Positions 9,400 to 20,100 of a stretch of DNA of 64,000 nt are shown piece after piece. Every line of letters begins with the position of its first letter. Position 1 is the first letter of the stretch. The notes under the pieces were generated by a model that was not told where the DNA came from, ran no database searches, and saw only the letters and a program-made list of their open reading frames with translations. Both the position numbers and the translations under genes were made by a program. This DNA comes from G039954875 sp039954875. Lineage in GTDB: Bacteria > Bacteroidota > Bacteroidia > Flavobacteriales > Blattabacteriaceae. The stretch lies in assembly GCA_039954875.1 (NCBI GenBank), contig CP157202.1, positions 1,240,001 to 1,304,000 on the forward strand, in the 5' to 3' direction.

Positions 9400-10047
9400 T
9401 CATAGTTTTAAGTGGAATGTAAGACCTAAGGTAGGTTGATTTGTTACAGCCGGGGGAAGAATGGCAGGACTTATCGAAAGATTTTTATCATAATCGATCT
9501 CATAAAGATGGGCGTCGATCAAAGCGTCAATCACGTTCAATGCGTAAATGATCACGGTAAATAGAATCGCATAGCTGTAATTTTTTTTTACTTGTGCTTG
9601 AACTCTTGCCAATTGCTCGGCTGTGTGATTATTTTCATTGGGTATACCGTTCACTGCATTGATATATAGTCCATGCCATTTGTTATATTGCTTTTGGTTG
9701 TGTTCGATAGCATAAACACTGCCGGTCAATAATCCCCAAACCAATGGTATCTTCCAATATTTTTTGTTATACGCTTGGCCCAAACCGGGCAGGATCGTTG
9801 AGTATAGTGCAGCTTTTGTTGGAGAGGGTACCCAGGGAGATGTTTGATCATTTATGCTTTCAATAGAAAATAGATCTCTTTGGATGGTAGGCCGTTTGGA
9901 TGCTTTGATCGTATCTGGATCATGAGGGGTGTCGAATAGTATATTATCATTTTTTTGAGTAATAGGCTTGGTGTGTTGACTGAAAGTGTATACTTGTTTA
10001 TGATACAACAGTTGGAAGATCCATAACGGAATAAGAATATACCTCAT
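9400..10047 (-). CDS. DUF5683 domain protein
   Basis: This 215-residue protein has an N-terminal signal peptide or anchor (RYILIPLWIFQLLYHK). The core motif KAALYSTILPGLGQAYNKKYWKIPLVW, followed by YAIEHNQKQYNKW, is the hallmark of DUF5683, a family found almost only in Bacteroidota and often located between parB and dapB, exactly as here. Two or three further hydrophobic segments suggest a membrane protein. The function is unknown. The ATG overlaps the original stop of the parB remnant (ATGA), so the ancestral operon parA-parB-DUF5683-dapB-lepB can still be read. The frame is intact although its upstream partner has died. Confidence 0.85.
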   Translation of the reverse strand: MRYILIPLWIFQLLYHKQVYTFSQHTKPITQKNDNILFDTPHDPDTIKASKRPTIQRDLFSIESINDQTSPWVPSPTKAALYSTILPGLGQAYNKKYWKIPLVWGLLTGSVYAIEHNQKQYNKWHGLYINAVNGIPNENNHTAEQLARVQAQVKKNYSYAILFTVIIYALNVIDALIDAHLYEIDYDKNLSISPAILPPAVTNQPTLGLTFHLKL

Positions 10048-10377
10048 GATACGGGTTCTTTTATATGTTCAAAATCTTCATCCAAATTAAATGCAATGAC
10101 AATTTTTCCTTTGCCCGACTGAGCGTGTTTGGATGTCGATGAGACTTTTGAAGTGTTCTAAAAACACTGTAGCAGCCTTTTTGAAAGGTTTTTTTGTGGG
10201 GGGGGTCTTCTCTACATATTTTGTTTTTTTATAGTGTCTAACCAATTCCTCAGCCTGTAGTATGGACAAGGGTTTTTGGATGATCTTTTCATAAGAACTT
10301 AATTGATCGTCACCATTTTATATATTGATCAAAGCACGGCGATGTGGCATACTGGTCATCCCATCTCGTATACCTCC
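10044..10377 (-). pseudogene. parB: ParB C-terminal remnant
   Basis: Only the last third of ParB is left. DGMTSMPHRRALINI corresponds to the 'GHARALI' helix of the ParB DNA-binding domain; then, after an in-frame TAA at 10318-10320, come DDQLSSYEKIIQKPL and LQAEELVRHYKKT, and a lysine-rich linker. A frameshift near 10130 moves the final block (SGKGKIVIAFNLDEDFEHI) into another frame. The partition-site-binding N-terminus is missing. A run of eight C lies in the linker (minus strand). The original stop overlaps the DUF5683 start. ParB normally loads at parS, hydrolyses CTP and helps segregate the origin, so this locus no longer supplies that function. Confidence 0.85.
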
Positions 10378-10546
10378 TTTGATGCTTGTTACGTCTAAAC
10401 CTAGGCCTAAAGTAACATTGGCTTACGGATCGGAATAGATCAACAAAATGTTTTTTTCCAATACCCAACGCTGCAGTCAAGTTGATGGCTATAATGGTCT
10501 TACCCACTTAACATTTTTGGTTTGCAATGGCGATTGTTTTACCCAT
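10378..10546 (-). pseudogene. parA: ParA N-terminal remnant fused to the parB remnant
   Basis: The first ~55 residues of a ParA/Soj ATPase are recognisable: MGKTIAIANQK, a stop where the deviant Walker A 'GGVGKTT' should be, VGKTIIAINLTAALGIGKK, then in the next frame LLIYSDP, a stop, and ANVTLGLGLDVTSIKG. Directly after this the sequence reads as the middle of ParB, so a deletion of roughly 1 kb has removed most of parA and the first half of parB. Several stops and one frameshift confirm it is dead. ParA would drive ParB-origin movement by ATP-dependent DNA binding. Confidence 0.85.
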
Positions 10547-11039
10547 ATGATCGATAAATAAACGGTAAAAGTACAATAAATTTAAAAGTTCTTTTTTACT
10601 CGAAGGGGGTATTGGGTCATGAAGATCGGGTGATGTATAATATCTTTTTCTATCACAGACTACTTTCACAACGCTTTTAACGGGTATCTTTTTACCAAAA
10701 GCCAGTATTATTGTTGCAGTCGCTTTTTAGAAATCCTTTGGTGGGTTCTTCTATCATGGGAGTGAGTAATTTTTCAGGTTTATAGGTGGAGTTATTTTCT
10801 TGTACCCCATCAATATGGGGTGGAATATTTTGGAGTGATTCTTCGTGAATGTAGATCTTTTTTGATTTCTTTGGTCGCTTGTTTCTTTATTGATTTTATT
10901 AATATTTTATCATTATATGATCTATTCTATAACTTTATTAGTGGTAAAGTTTATGTTTTTATAAATAACTGAAGCATATATTCTATTTTTGAAATATTTA
11001 ATTCCTTATAAGGAATTAAAGTCTTATCTGCTTTGAACT
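10547..11039. other. Intergenic/decayed region between parA and metal-ABC remnants
   Basis: About 500 bases without a supportable gene. The minus strand around 10620-10880 has short protein-like pieces (EESLQNIPPHIDGVQENN, LLTPMIEEPTKGF) broken by stops, which I cannot assign. The last 120 bases before 11040 are AT-rich. The 5' half of the permease gene that should lie here is gone. Confidence 0.4.
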
Positions 11040-11492
11040 ATGGGATCTTTGTCGGGATTACAATGCGAGCAGTTAAGTTTTTTTTTCGTTTTTATAAGTC
11101 TAGGTTTGGTGGCGGCATTGTTTTTGTTGAAGCCTTTGAACGCTTTGCTATTGGGTGATTGTTATGCACAAACCTTGGGTACGAGTTTGGTTCAGATCCG
11201 TGTGATGATCATGTTAACTTCTAGGGTTTTGACCGCAGCTTCTACTGTATTTACTGGTCTGATTGTCTTTGTGGGCATGGTAATCCCACATTTATCTAGA
11301 ATGCTCTTTAGGTCGGTAGATCATTAAAAACCGTTTCCTTATGTCTTGTTTATTAGTGTAGTATCAATAGCTTTGTACTTGCTTTTGGCTGGATTGTTTC
11401 TCGATGTTGTTATACCTATCAATATAATCACAGCTTATGGGTACACTTTTGTGATCTATGTAGCTTTGAGACTAAGTAAATATTTGACTTAA
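11040..11492 (+). pseudogene. FecCD/BtuC-type metal-chelate ABC permease, 3' half
   Basis: The open part (SLSGLQCEQLSFFF, LLLKPLNALLLGD, YAQTLGTSLVQIR, GLIVFVGMVIPHLSRMLF) matches the C-terminal half of FecCD permeases for iron-siderophore, haem or cobalamin uptake. A TAA interrupts it at about 11325, after which the last helices continue in frame (FLDVVIPINIITAYGYTFVIYVALR) to the stop at 11490-11492. The first half of the gene, with the first membrane helices, is missing. The stop overlaps the ATG of the ATPase gene (TAATG), preserving the old operon join. Confidence 0.8.
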
Positions 11493-12480
11493 TGGATATC
11501 TTGAAACTTTAGGGTTTAGCCTTAGGCTAAATTTATGGTAAGAAAAAGGAGGTGTTGGCCTCGGGAATAAATGTCACGGTACCACCTGGTATCATCGTGA
11601 GTATGTTGGATAAAAATGGTATAGGAAAGTCTACGCTATGGCGAACACTTTTTGGTTCACAGGCATCATTGGTGTTAAGGATATTGTTAAAAAGGCAAAA
11701 TTTGTCAGAACTCTCTCAGATAAATTGGTCTCGATATGTGTCTGCTATATTATATGAAAAGTTTCCATCACCTTGTCTAACCGTGGGAGAGTTTATAGAT
11801 TTGAGTAGATTGCCTCATCAGAGCCTGTTTGTCAATTTACAGAAGCAAGATCCTTATTATATCGATCAGGCGCTAGATTTGATGAAAACAACTGAGCTAG
11901 AGCATATATACATATTACTGAGCTTAAACAATGGGCACAATTGCAAAAGGCTATGATTGCACGAGCATTGGCACAAGATGCAGAGTTGCTGTTGGTGAAC
12001 GAACCGACCTCTCACTTAGATGTATTACATAAATTTAATATTTTTGGTCTTTTTCATTGTTTGGTACACATCACTAAAAAGTGCAGCATATTGGTGGTGA
12101 ATGAGGTGGAATTAGCCTTGAAGAATTCGGATTGTCTCTGGGTAATCCATTAGGGAAAACCCTGATTTCGTGAGCCTGAATAACTTTCTTATAGCACTCG
12201 CCTTTTAGAAAAGTTTTCTGATGAGAAGATTTGTTTTGATTTCTCTTTTGGGAAATATGTCTTCAAAAATCATTCTTCAGGGAAGTTTATTTTGAGGACG
12301 AGGATGAATTGATTTATTGAACTAAGTATCTCTTGATCAAGAATGCTTCTAGGATCCGTCGGAAGGCGAATATCAAGATAAGGATAAAACAGGATCAAAA
12401 GATTAAGATTCAAAACGTAGATTATACAGTATTAGTACAATATCTACATAAATTGATGCGTTATTTTCAACCATTAAAAA
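11492..12480 (+). pseudogene. FecE/HmuV-type ABC ATPase, broken
   Basis: Reading starts with MDILKL, hits stops at once, then continues as VLASGINVTVPPGIIVSM, a degraded Walker A LDKNGIGKSTL (the first Gly is changed), and RYVSAILYEKFPSPCLTVGEF. The signature region has been lost at a frameshift near 11940; the next frame gives QKAMIARALAQDAELLLVNEPTSHLD, the Walker B block with N for D. A third stretch to about 12480 matches the extra C-terminal domain that Bacteroidota homologues carry. It was the ATP-binding partner of the preceding permease. Confidence 0.8.
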
Positions 12481-12488
12481 GACATTTC

Positions 12489-13175
12489 ATGATGAAGAAG
12501 AACGTGATCGTCACGGGCGCTGGCAGAGGCATTGGCTATGAAACAGTCAAAAGATTCGTGGCTGCTGGTCATAAAGTATTGGCTGTTTCGAGAGACGTCA
12601 CAAAATTGTCTGCACTAGTAGGGCCAGGCCGCTGTTTGCCTTTGAGTTTAGATCTGACTGATGCCTCTTCTTACGAAAAAATTAGATTAGTAGTAGCTCA
12701 ATGGCAAAAGCTAGACATTCTGATCAATAATGCGGGCTACCTAGTCAAAAAGCCTTTTGAGGCTTTGACCACAGAAGATTTCGAGCATTCTTATGCGGTG
12801 AATGTCTTTGCGCCTGTACGCATGATCCAGCTGGTGCGACCCTGCATGGGAAAAAAAGGCCATGTTCTCAATATCAGCAGTATGGGCGGAGTACAAAGTA
12901 GTGTGAAATTTCCAGGTTTAGCTGCGTACAGTATCACTAAAGCTGCTTTGTGTAATCTAACGGAACTTTTGGCTGAAGAGTTCAAAGAGACCGGTCCAAG
13001 CGTCAACTGTTTGGCACTTGGAGCAGTACAAACTGAGATGCTTGAAAAGGCATTTCCTGGTTATAAATCTACTTTATCTGCCCAAGATATAGCAGGGTAT
13101 ATTTATCGTTTTTCTTTAGAAGGGGATACATTCTACAATGGTAAGATCCTTCCAGTTTCTTCTACTACACCTTAA
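12489..13175 (+). CDS. Short-chain dehydrogenase/reductase (SDR)
   Basis: From ATG 12489 the protein has 228 residues and a classical SDR layout: the nucleotide-binding TGAGRGIGYE (TGxxxGxG) near residues 9-18, LDILINNAGY (NNAG), active-site Ser in NISSMGG, and the catalytic pair YSITKAA (YxxxK). This suggests an NAD(P)-dependent oxidoreductase; the substrate cannot be predicted. The frame stays open upstream to 12333, but that part translates to the basic tail of the decayed ATPase, so it is not counted. The C-terminus is slightly shorter than many SDRs. A 14-base direct repeat (TCTACTACACCTTA) covers its stop codon and the bases just after. Confidence 0.88.
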   Translation: MMKKNVIVTGAGRGIGYETVKRFVAAGHKVLAVSRDVTKLSALVGPGRCLPLSLDLTDASSYEKIRLVVAQWQKLDILINNAGYLVKKPFEALTTEDFEHSYAVNVFAPVRMIQLVRPCMGKKGHVLNISSMGGVQSSVKFPGLAAYSITKAALCNLTELLAEEFKETGPSVNCLALGAVQTEMLEKAFPGYKSTLSAQDIAGYIYRFSLEGDTFYNGKILPVSSTTP

Positions 13176-13189
13176 TCTACTACACCTTA

Positions 13190-13479
13190 ATAAATATCTT
13201 TTATCATTTTTCCGTAAAAGGGACATATTTCACGATATTAACCGTTATGTGGTTTTTTTATTATGTTTTATTATATATATTATTTATATTTTTTTAATAT
13301 AAAAAAACATATTAATTAATATATTATTATGCGTGATGATTAATTTAATATTAATTAAATTAAATATTTATATCAAAATTATCAACACTTAAATTGCTGT
13401 GAATAATTAACCCTTTTGTCATATTTGACTTATATTAATTATAAATATAGGTTTATACCTTATTTCAAATAAGTAGTCT
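13190..13479. other. AT-rich intergenic region
   Basis: No coding signal on either strand. The stretch 13250-13400 is almost pure A+T with overlapping palindromic TTAATTAA/TTTAATATTAATTAAA units. No promoter can be singled out with confidence. Confidence 0.5.
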
Positions 13480-14567
13480 ATGTTGGGAACAGTCATCTTT
13501 TTAACAAACCTTCTATTACTCCATATATATTAGTAAAGGGACGGATGAGTATGGGTACAGAAACACCTCATGAATCTACATCTTTAGAGATCTACTCTGA
13601 TAAGGGCCCTTTTTGATGACTCATTTGACCATAGAACAATGAGAAGCTATAAAGTTTTCCACTCAAGAAGTGACGATCTACAATACAGATTAGAATTGTT
13701 TGAATACCTACGAAAGACAAAAGTGGAAATGATGCTATTGTAAAAAGTATAGACCTAAAATACCAGAGTGATAGAGGAGATTTAAACAGTTGTGCAAAGA
13801 TCAAGGAGGAATATCCTGATGCAAACAATAACGAATACCTACTTTAAGATCAGTGGGATCAAGTTTAAAACCCATTGTGATATGACCGGAGGCGGGGCTA
13901 TATCCTGATATGGAGTTATTCTGACAATACTTCTCATGAGATATATAACCAAAAAAATATAATGTACAATGGTCGATATAGATCATCTGAGAACATTCCT
14001 TAAAATTTTCCCACTACTAGAGCTATTTCATATGATAATTATAGGGGCACAAAAGCTATCATAGAGACCATTGGATCTAAGACATTCAAAATGCGTATCA
14101 CAGAACCCCCCAATATGCCTAACGATATAGTGGCCCAAAACAACCACATGATCACCAAGGGATCTACCTATTTGAGAAAACTTTTCAGTGGCAGACGAGA
14201 CGGATATATGGGACGCTATACTTGTCGCATCAGTTGTTAAACGAAGGGGATCCCATTTCATGTAAACGGTAATGAGAAATATACTTTTAACGATAAGCTT
14301 GTAAGGAATTTCCTTTAAGCTTCTAAGAGGACCTTGCTTGCTGACGAAGCGCTCCACCTCAACATGGACGAAATTCGTGCATTCTTTGGTACCAATAATA
14401 ATACAAGTTTACTTCATAACTTTCAACCACATCCTTACAATAACTTTTTCGGTTGGTTCGGAGAAGAAAATAAAAGTGGTGTATTCGGTATTTGTTACAA
14501 TGGTAGACCTTGGTGGCGGCATAAGTCTGAAACCCTAAATAAAAAGCCATTTTACCCAATGATTTAA
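13480..14567 (+). pseudogene. Surface protein with fibrinogen-like domain, decayed
   Basis: Across three frames a fibrinogen-related (FReD-like) domain can be read: CAKIKEEYPDANNNEYLL, then KISGIKFKTHCDMTGGG ('YCDMTTDGGGW' in living homologues), then W-SYSDNTSHEIYNQK, MYNGRYRSSENIP, AIIETIGSKTFKMRITEPP, GSTYLRKLFSGRRDGYMG, and finally the open segment 14334-14567 (LLADEALHLNMDEIRAFFG, NNFFGWFGEENKSGVFG). About ten stops or shifts break it. The upstream 13480-13800 is debris of the same gene. Such domains in bacteria occur in secreted or surface proteins that may bind sugars or proteins. The neighbour downstream shares a surface-protein theme. Confidence 0.65.
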
Positions 14568-14689
14568 GGAATAATTTATTAAATAATTAAAAAAAACATA
14601 TTAAGGTTAATTGTTTTTTTATAATAAGCCTTCTATTTGGATGGGAGTTACAAAAACCCAAGTCCTAATAAAAAGTCCCAACCATGAAA

Positions 14690-16310
14690 ACAAAGTCAGT
14701 GAATAATAGAAACCCCAGCCATCCGCAGCTTTGGAGTTGCGATCCAATGATAGAGGACTCTTAATGACCCGTCTACACACAGACTATGACAATATCCAAA
14801 ATCCTAAAAGCGATATAATGATCTACAATCTCGACAAAAACAGTTTTTAGTTAAAAGGACAAGAAGCGAGTGGAAAGGTATTTGTAATGACGGATCAAGC
14901 ATATATATCCCCTCGAAACACTGTAGTTTTGGCAATACCCAAAACTTACTGATCCATAATTATCTTGCCTTAGCCATCTCCGAGGACAGTCAACTTTACG
15001 GTTTAGGGATACAATATCAATAGACAGCTTAGCGATGGAACACGGGTAAATAAAAATACCCATGTAAAGACTCTATTACCACAAGGATAAAAAGTCAAAC
15101 AAGTCGATGCCACCCCCTATTCCTCCCACATCCTTCTTGAAGACGGTACGGTATACAGTTAGAAATCTAATTTAAACGACCGACTTGATAACGGCACAAA
15201 TCAAAACAGTTCTTCCCCCACAAAGGTCCAAATACCCGAAGGGGTCCAAGATCAAATCAGATCACTGCAGACAATGACAACACCTTCGTCCTAAGTGAAA
15301 AATGAACCCCCTATAGTTTCTACGGTTAGTGGAGTGGTTCCTACAGCCAACTTGGCAATGGTGCCAATAAGGAGAGCAATAAACCTATGAAAGATCAAAT
15401 GCCATCAGGGGTAAAAGTCTTAGCAGTTTCTGCCTATATCAGTGGTTCTTTTACATCAAGCGGAGCATCAACTTCATCTGGAGGTAGAGTCTTTGCTAAA
15501 GATAGTAATGGTAAGCTCTACTGCTTGGTATATAACCCCCAGGGGTAACTCGGAGATAGGTCCCACTACCTCACACAACAACATGCCGACACCAAGTACT
15601 GCTACCTCAAGATATAGAGACCGTACAAGCCCTCCAAAATATCTACTGGACCTATGTCCTATGCACCGATGAAAACCCTATACTTGGAAACAAAACGATC
15701 AGGGCCAGCTAGGCAACAGTACAAGTACGCTCTAGCTACAAGTCGGTAGCTGTAAACCTTCCTAACGACACCCAAGGTTCAGATATCTGCAAAAGGTTTA
15801 AGCACCTATTTCGTAAACAACGATGACAAGATGTATGCTCGGGACAATAATCAGTTTAGTCAGCTCGGAGACGGCACAAATTGCAACAAACACACCCCTA
15901 CATACACCAAAATGTCAGCAGGAATAGTAGGGGGGAGGGGATAGCTAGTTCTTGGCTACAAAATAATGAGGGTCCTGGTGTAATCCGTCATCGCCAAAGG
16001 AAGTAATGACAAGCTATACAGTTGGGGTTATCCTTAAGAGATGGCAATGGACAGTAAGGTGGGAGGACAACTAAGGAACAATATCCCTCTATAAATCTCA
16101 ATACTCCAAGGGGTAAAAGCTATGAAAATAATCGACGGCAGAGGAAACTATGGAACATATTTAATGGGCAATTACAAACAAGTATACCACCTGGAGCGTT
16201 AACAAGTTCGATCAACTTGGCAACGGTACAAATACCCCTATAGAAGAGCTAACTAAGGTCAAGTCTTCCAACGGCTAATTTAGACCTAGTAAAGCCCAAC
16301 CTTAAAGAAT
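14690..16310 (+). pseudogene. RCC1-repeat surface protein, decayed
   Basis: The gene begins with a block reading AALELRSNDRGLLMTRL and DIMIYNLDKNSF, the 'head' block often found at the start of Bacteroidota surface proteins (usually xxAALDVxSxxxGxLxPRM...GLMIYNTD). It then shows repeated RCC1 units: FVLSE..., SQLGNGANKESNKPM, GRVFAKDSNGKLYCL, NNDDKMYARDNNQFSQLGDG, and the last NKFDQLGNGTNTPIEELTKVK. RCC1 repeats form a seven-bladed propeller. At least a dozen stops and frameshifts are scattered through it. It was probably exported to the surface; partner unknown. Confidence 0.75.
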
Positions 16311-16339
16311 AAATATTTATCATCAAAATATTAAATCTA

Positions 16340-16640
16340 TATGTCAAATCAAGTTATTTTAATAAGTTTCTTACCATGGGGGGCATGGACCAATACTTAA
16401 GTCTTCGTAAAAGCTGCCGGCTATGAAAATAAAATCGGCGAAGAGGATAAACTCCATCCATCGGCGGTATTAAAATTAAGGGCCAATTACAAAGGTTTTT
16501 TTCTTCAGAAACTTCTGAAAGAGAAAAGCCTTTGTAAATCCCATCCAAACCTTAATGATTTTCAATCCTGATAAAAATTATGCATAGCTCTAACATGGTA
16601 GCTAGTGGCACGAATATTCTTGAAAAAATTAAGGTAATAC
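16340..16640 (+). pseudogene. Remnant of a third protein with the same head block
   Basis: Reading across frames gives NKIGEEDKLHPSAVLKLRAN, then NYKGFF and, after frameshifts, KAFVNP, LMIFNPDKNYA. This parallels the start of the RCC1-repeat gene just upstream (NPS-AALELRSNDRG...MIYNLDKN). I take it as the N-terminal piece of a related surface protein whose body has been lost. No start or stop can be fixed. Confidence 0.5.
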
Positions 16641-17018
16641 TTAGGTTTAAAAAATATCTTTAGATGATAAAAAAAATAAATTTATAACGATGATAGTACT
16701 TTTTTAATGTTTTGTATATCAATTAAGTATAGAAGGTATACACCATAATATATATATTATTGCACTTTGCACGCAATGGGTCATTCAAAACCTATTGTGA
16801 TAAGCTTGGCATTATACAATGATTTGAAATTGTGGAGAGGGTACGTTAGAAATGGTATAAGATCAGAGATGTATAGCACGTCGTGTATCATATTTACCCA
16901 AATTTATGATGATCTGAGTGATTTTAAAATCACTCAGATCTTTTTCCCTGAAAGGGATTTATTTTTCCTGGAAAACTTGATCTTCTTCTCAAATGTCATA
17001 GATTAGTACCCCATTATG
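16641..17018. other. AT-rich spacer before the tRNA
   Basis: No gene I can support. It is AT-rich to about 16760. A plus-strand open frame at 16767-17006 has no recognisable sequence and runs straight through a perfect palindrome, so I do not call it. The promoter of the tRNA gene must lie between the palindrome and 17018. Confidence 0.4.
16911..16945. terminator. 30-bp perfect palindrome followed by T5
   Basis: GATCTGAGTGATTTT and AAAATCACTCAGATC form an uninterrupted inverted repeat at 16911-16940, followed by TTTTT. The hairpin plus T-run fits a rho-independent terminator, possibly for transcripts now lost. It stands about 75 bases upstream of the tRNA gene. Confidence 0.6.
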
Positions 17019-17102
17019 GCCCACGTGGTGAAATTGGTAGACACGCCATCTTGAGGGGGTGGTGTCCGTAAGGATGTGCTGGTTCGAATCCAGTCGTGGG
17101 CA
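17019..17102 (+). tRNA. tRNA-Leu (anticodon GAG)
   Basis: The acceptor arms GCCCACG (17019-17025) and CGTGGGC (17095-17101) pair fully, with discriminator A at 17102. The D-arm region GTGAAATTGGTAGACAC is the type II leucine form. The anticodon arm CCATC-TTGAGGG-GGTGG presents GAG. A long variable arm and the T-arm GGTTCGAATCC follow. CCA is not encoded (the next bases are CAA). The identity rests on the anticodon, the A discriminator and the long variable arm. It reads CUC/CUU leucine codons. Confidence 0.95.
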
Positions 17103-17129
17103 CAAAGACGAGTCATAATGCATTGATTT

Positions 17130-20100
17130 ATGTTTTTTTTTTAAAATAAATACCTGATTTATATAACCCTTGAAAAATTAAGACTCAGTGATCATTTTTT
17201 AGATGATGATTGGAAAGAGGTTGTCCGTGTAGTAAAAAACAATAGTAGCCATGTAATACTATAACTGATAGCGTAGCCATAGCATCAGGAATGATGATGG
17301 ATACCTGTCAATTTACCCATATTACTATAGTAGATGCCATATCTTAACACCTCGAAGTAGTGCAAAAAGTATTACACAAATAGCTCTCTACGATATACAA
17401 GATCAATGGCTCGAAGCAATCGAAGGATGCAGATGTATAAAATCTGATACCCTTCAAAGATCCAAAAAACTTTTGAGCAAAGATAACGGCTATTACAATA
17501 AACTTCGTCAAACAGTAAACCTAAATCACTTTAATTCTTATTATGTAGATCTCACACAGAAAGACACTTGTTATCCGCTTATCAATTAGTTGGAATTTGG
17601 TGCCGAGTATATCGGGAGGTCATTCAAGATGTCAAGGCTTACGGTTTATTTTTCAAGCGGCTCAAAGAAGGACTTACAAATAGGTTATCAAGTCGAAGAT
17701 GAAGTTTTTATTCATAATGGTCCGACATGCATCACTAGGTTTGAATTGGGTGCGCCTTGTAAGGTAAGTCTTTAATTGCAAAGATATCAGACATATGTTT
17801 TTTTTTTAGAATGGTAGATATTGCCTATATATATATATAATAATTTAGCCAACCCCTAAATTTTCCTGAGACGATATTTATGACACTACCTTCAGAATCA
17901 AATAAACTAAAGTACAATATAGTATTACCCTGTATACCTAACACTGGTTATCATTTTCTTATAATTATAACAATAATATTGATTGAGCTCTAAGATGAGC
18001 CCCTCAAAATAGGGTTAGAATTATAGAAAAGAGATCAGTATTTTATTTTTATTCAAAACCATGCTAGAATTAGCATGAATATGGAAAGGGTTGATAAGGG
18101 GTCATGACCGAGATTAAACCAGGTAAGAGACCCACAAAGATAATTGTAAAGATTACTAAAAACAGATGAATACTGCACACTTTCCCCCTGGGCGGTAGAT
18201 AAAGAAGTCTGTCATAAGAAATTGTGCAACCTATCGTAATGAGGTTATCTTCAATGCACAAAAGATCACCTACAAGATTCCCAATGAGCCAGTCATTGGG
18301 TTCTAGCCTCAACGGATAGTCAAAAGTAATTTACGAGTACGAGTATGTGGGGTCAAAAAAAGCTCATTGGGCGATCAAATATGAATATAAAGAATTGAGC
18401 CGGCTCACTTACCTCAGTTTCACAGCAAATACACTTTATATGCAATCTATCCTAGGATATATTTATGCCCTAAATGCTTATAAATGCACCCTGATGGTTA
18501 TGAGTACGCGATGGAAATCCTTTTTATAAATCCAATACATTCCTTGCCTCATACAAAGAGGAGTAGGAATATGATGGTATAGTCCATGCACCTGTATTGC
18601 ACATATAAAGAGTTTCAATGATAGTGTCCAATATCTCGGTATCACAAGAATCAGTCCTCATCAAAACATGGTATGATACGTGCAATAGATTATTTTATCC
18701 CTATAAGTCATTAGAGGAATATTACACCACTACTACAGCAGATGAGCGGGCCATTTATTGGGAGGGATTCAGTAAAAAGTTCTATGAGGTTGCGGGCAAT
18801 TAGTACAAAACAGATGCAGCGGATGCGACAAATTGAGGGCTATTTAACCTATAATAGTACTACCCCATCATAACTTTCCATACAGGATACTTGTACATTC
18901 ACTTTCGAATCCCGAGCAGATCAAGATTCAGGTAATAAGATCTGTTATATCAATACTTTAATGATATCCGCTCGAACTCAGCAATACAACCCTAAGTAAG
19001 TGCTCCAAAAAATCCCCTCTAAAGAAAAAAGGAAACTTTTGATAGAATCATTACCCGTCCAGTCACTATTGATGTAAAATATCTATAAAGCTTGGTAAGA
19101 GGGTGATGAAATACATATAGAAAACCCTGGGTTAATCTTCCGATATAATTTCCAAAAATCCCCCTATCGGATCGTCTTACAAGGCATTACGGAGATATAT
19201 GTCCAGCACCCATATCGAAATCTGTACATTGTTATAATCCTTGTGGCAATAAATCCAAAACATGATATCTTATAAAAATATAACGAAATAGAAAGAAAAA
19301 AAATATTTCCAACCTATAACTAATTATAAAACATGTTATTATAATTAATTTATAATAAATAAAAGTTAATAATAGTTTTATTTATATATAATTAAGAGTT
19401 TTAAGAAAAAGACTAAAATTATATTTTTAAAAGGAAAGCTTGAGGCCTACTTTTCTACTTCTACAAGTAAATGCTCCACAAGTCATATAAAAATTTTCAC
19501 AGAGTAGGAGTTAGGTAAATAGGACTGGGAGAGGGTAGAGGAGAGCATCTTGTCGTTGAGGTAGCCCAATCTAACCTTATGCCCCCCCCCCGCCTGGGGT
19601 ATAATTATAAAGAGGACTATCTATATCTGATCAATCCTGATATGATAAAAAAATAACCCTATTGTGAATAGTTGGGTGTGAGCTAGGATAGTAAATATGC
19701 CTTATATTACTATAGAAGGTGAGAGGGTCTACTAGATATTGGGTCTGAAGGAATGGAAAGTATCTCAAGGTTGGCCTATATTATAAAGAAGTAAATTCAA
19801 GCAGCTTTGGTCAAACGTTTCAGGGGTGATGTACTAGGTGATATACTATTTATCAAACGCTCAGATCTCACCCTAATCCCTTATCTATTATGATCCTTTT
19901 ATAAACATAAAAGATTTGAAGTGCGTGTGGTTGGGCTGTGAGCAAAATCTCATTATCCTATTTGCTGAAAAATTGGAACAATGTCAACTTTATCATCCAA
20001 GCACGCAGTAATGAATCCCTTGTAGGTGGAGTGGGCATTTATCTTAATCATCGAAACTTAATCAAATATACGAAAGAAGGGTAATATCTATAGATCTTTT

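Noticed and set aside
12333..12488. N-terminal extension of the SDR protein
   Set aside because: These codons are the basic C-terminal tail of the dead ABC ATPase that happen to be in frame; SDR homology begins at KKNVIVTGAG.
17130..19300. Suspicion of a contractile injection or type VI secretion cluster
   Set aside because: The context of a Bacteroidota symbiont invites it, but no sheath, VgrG, gp25 or AAA motif could be identified in the readable pieces.
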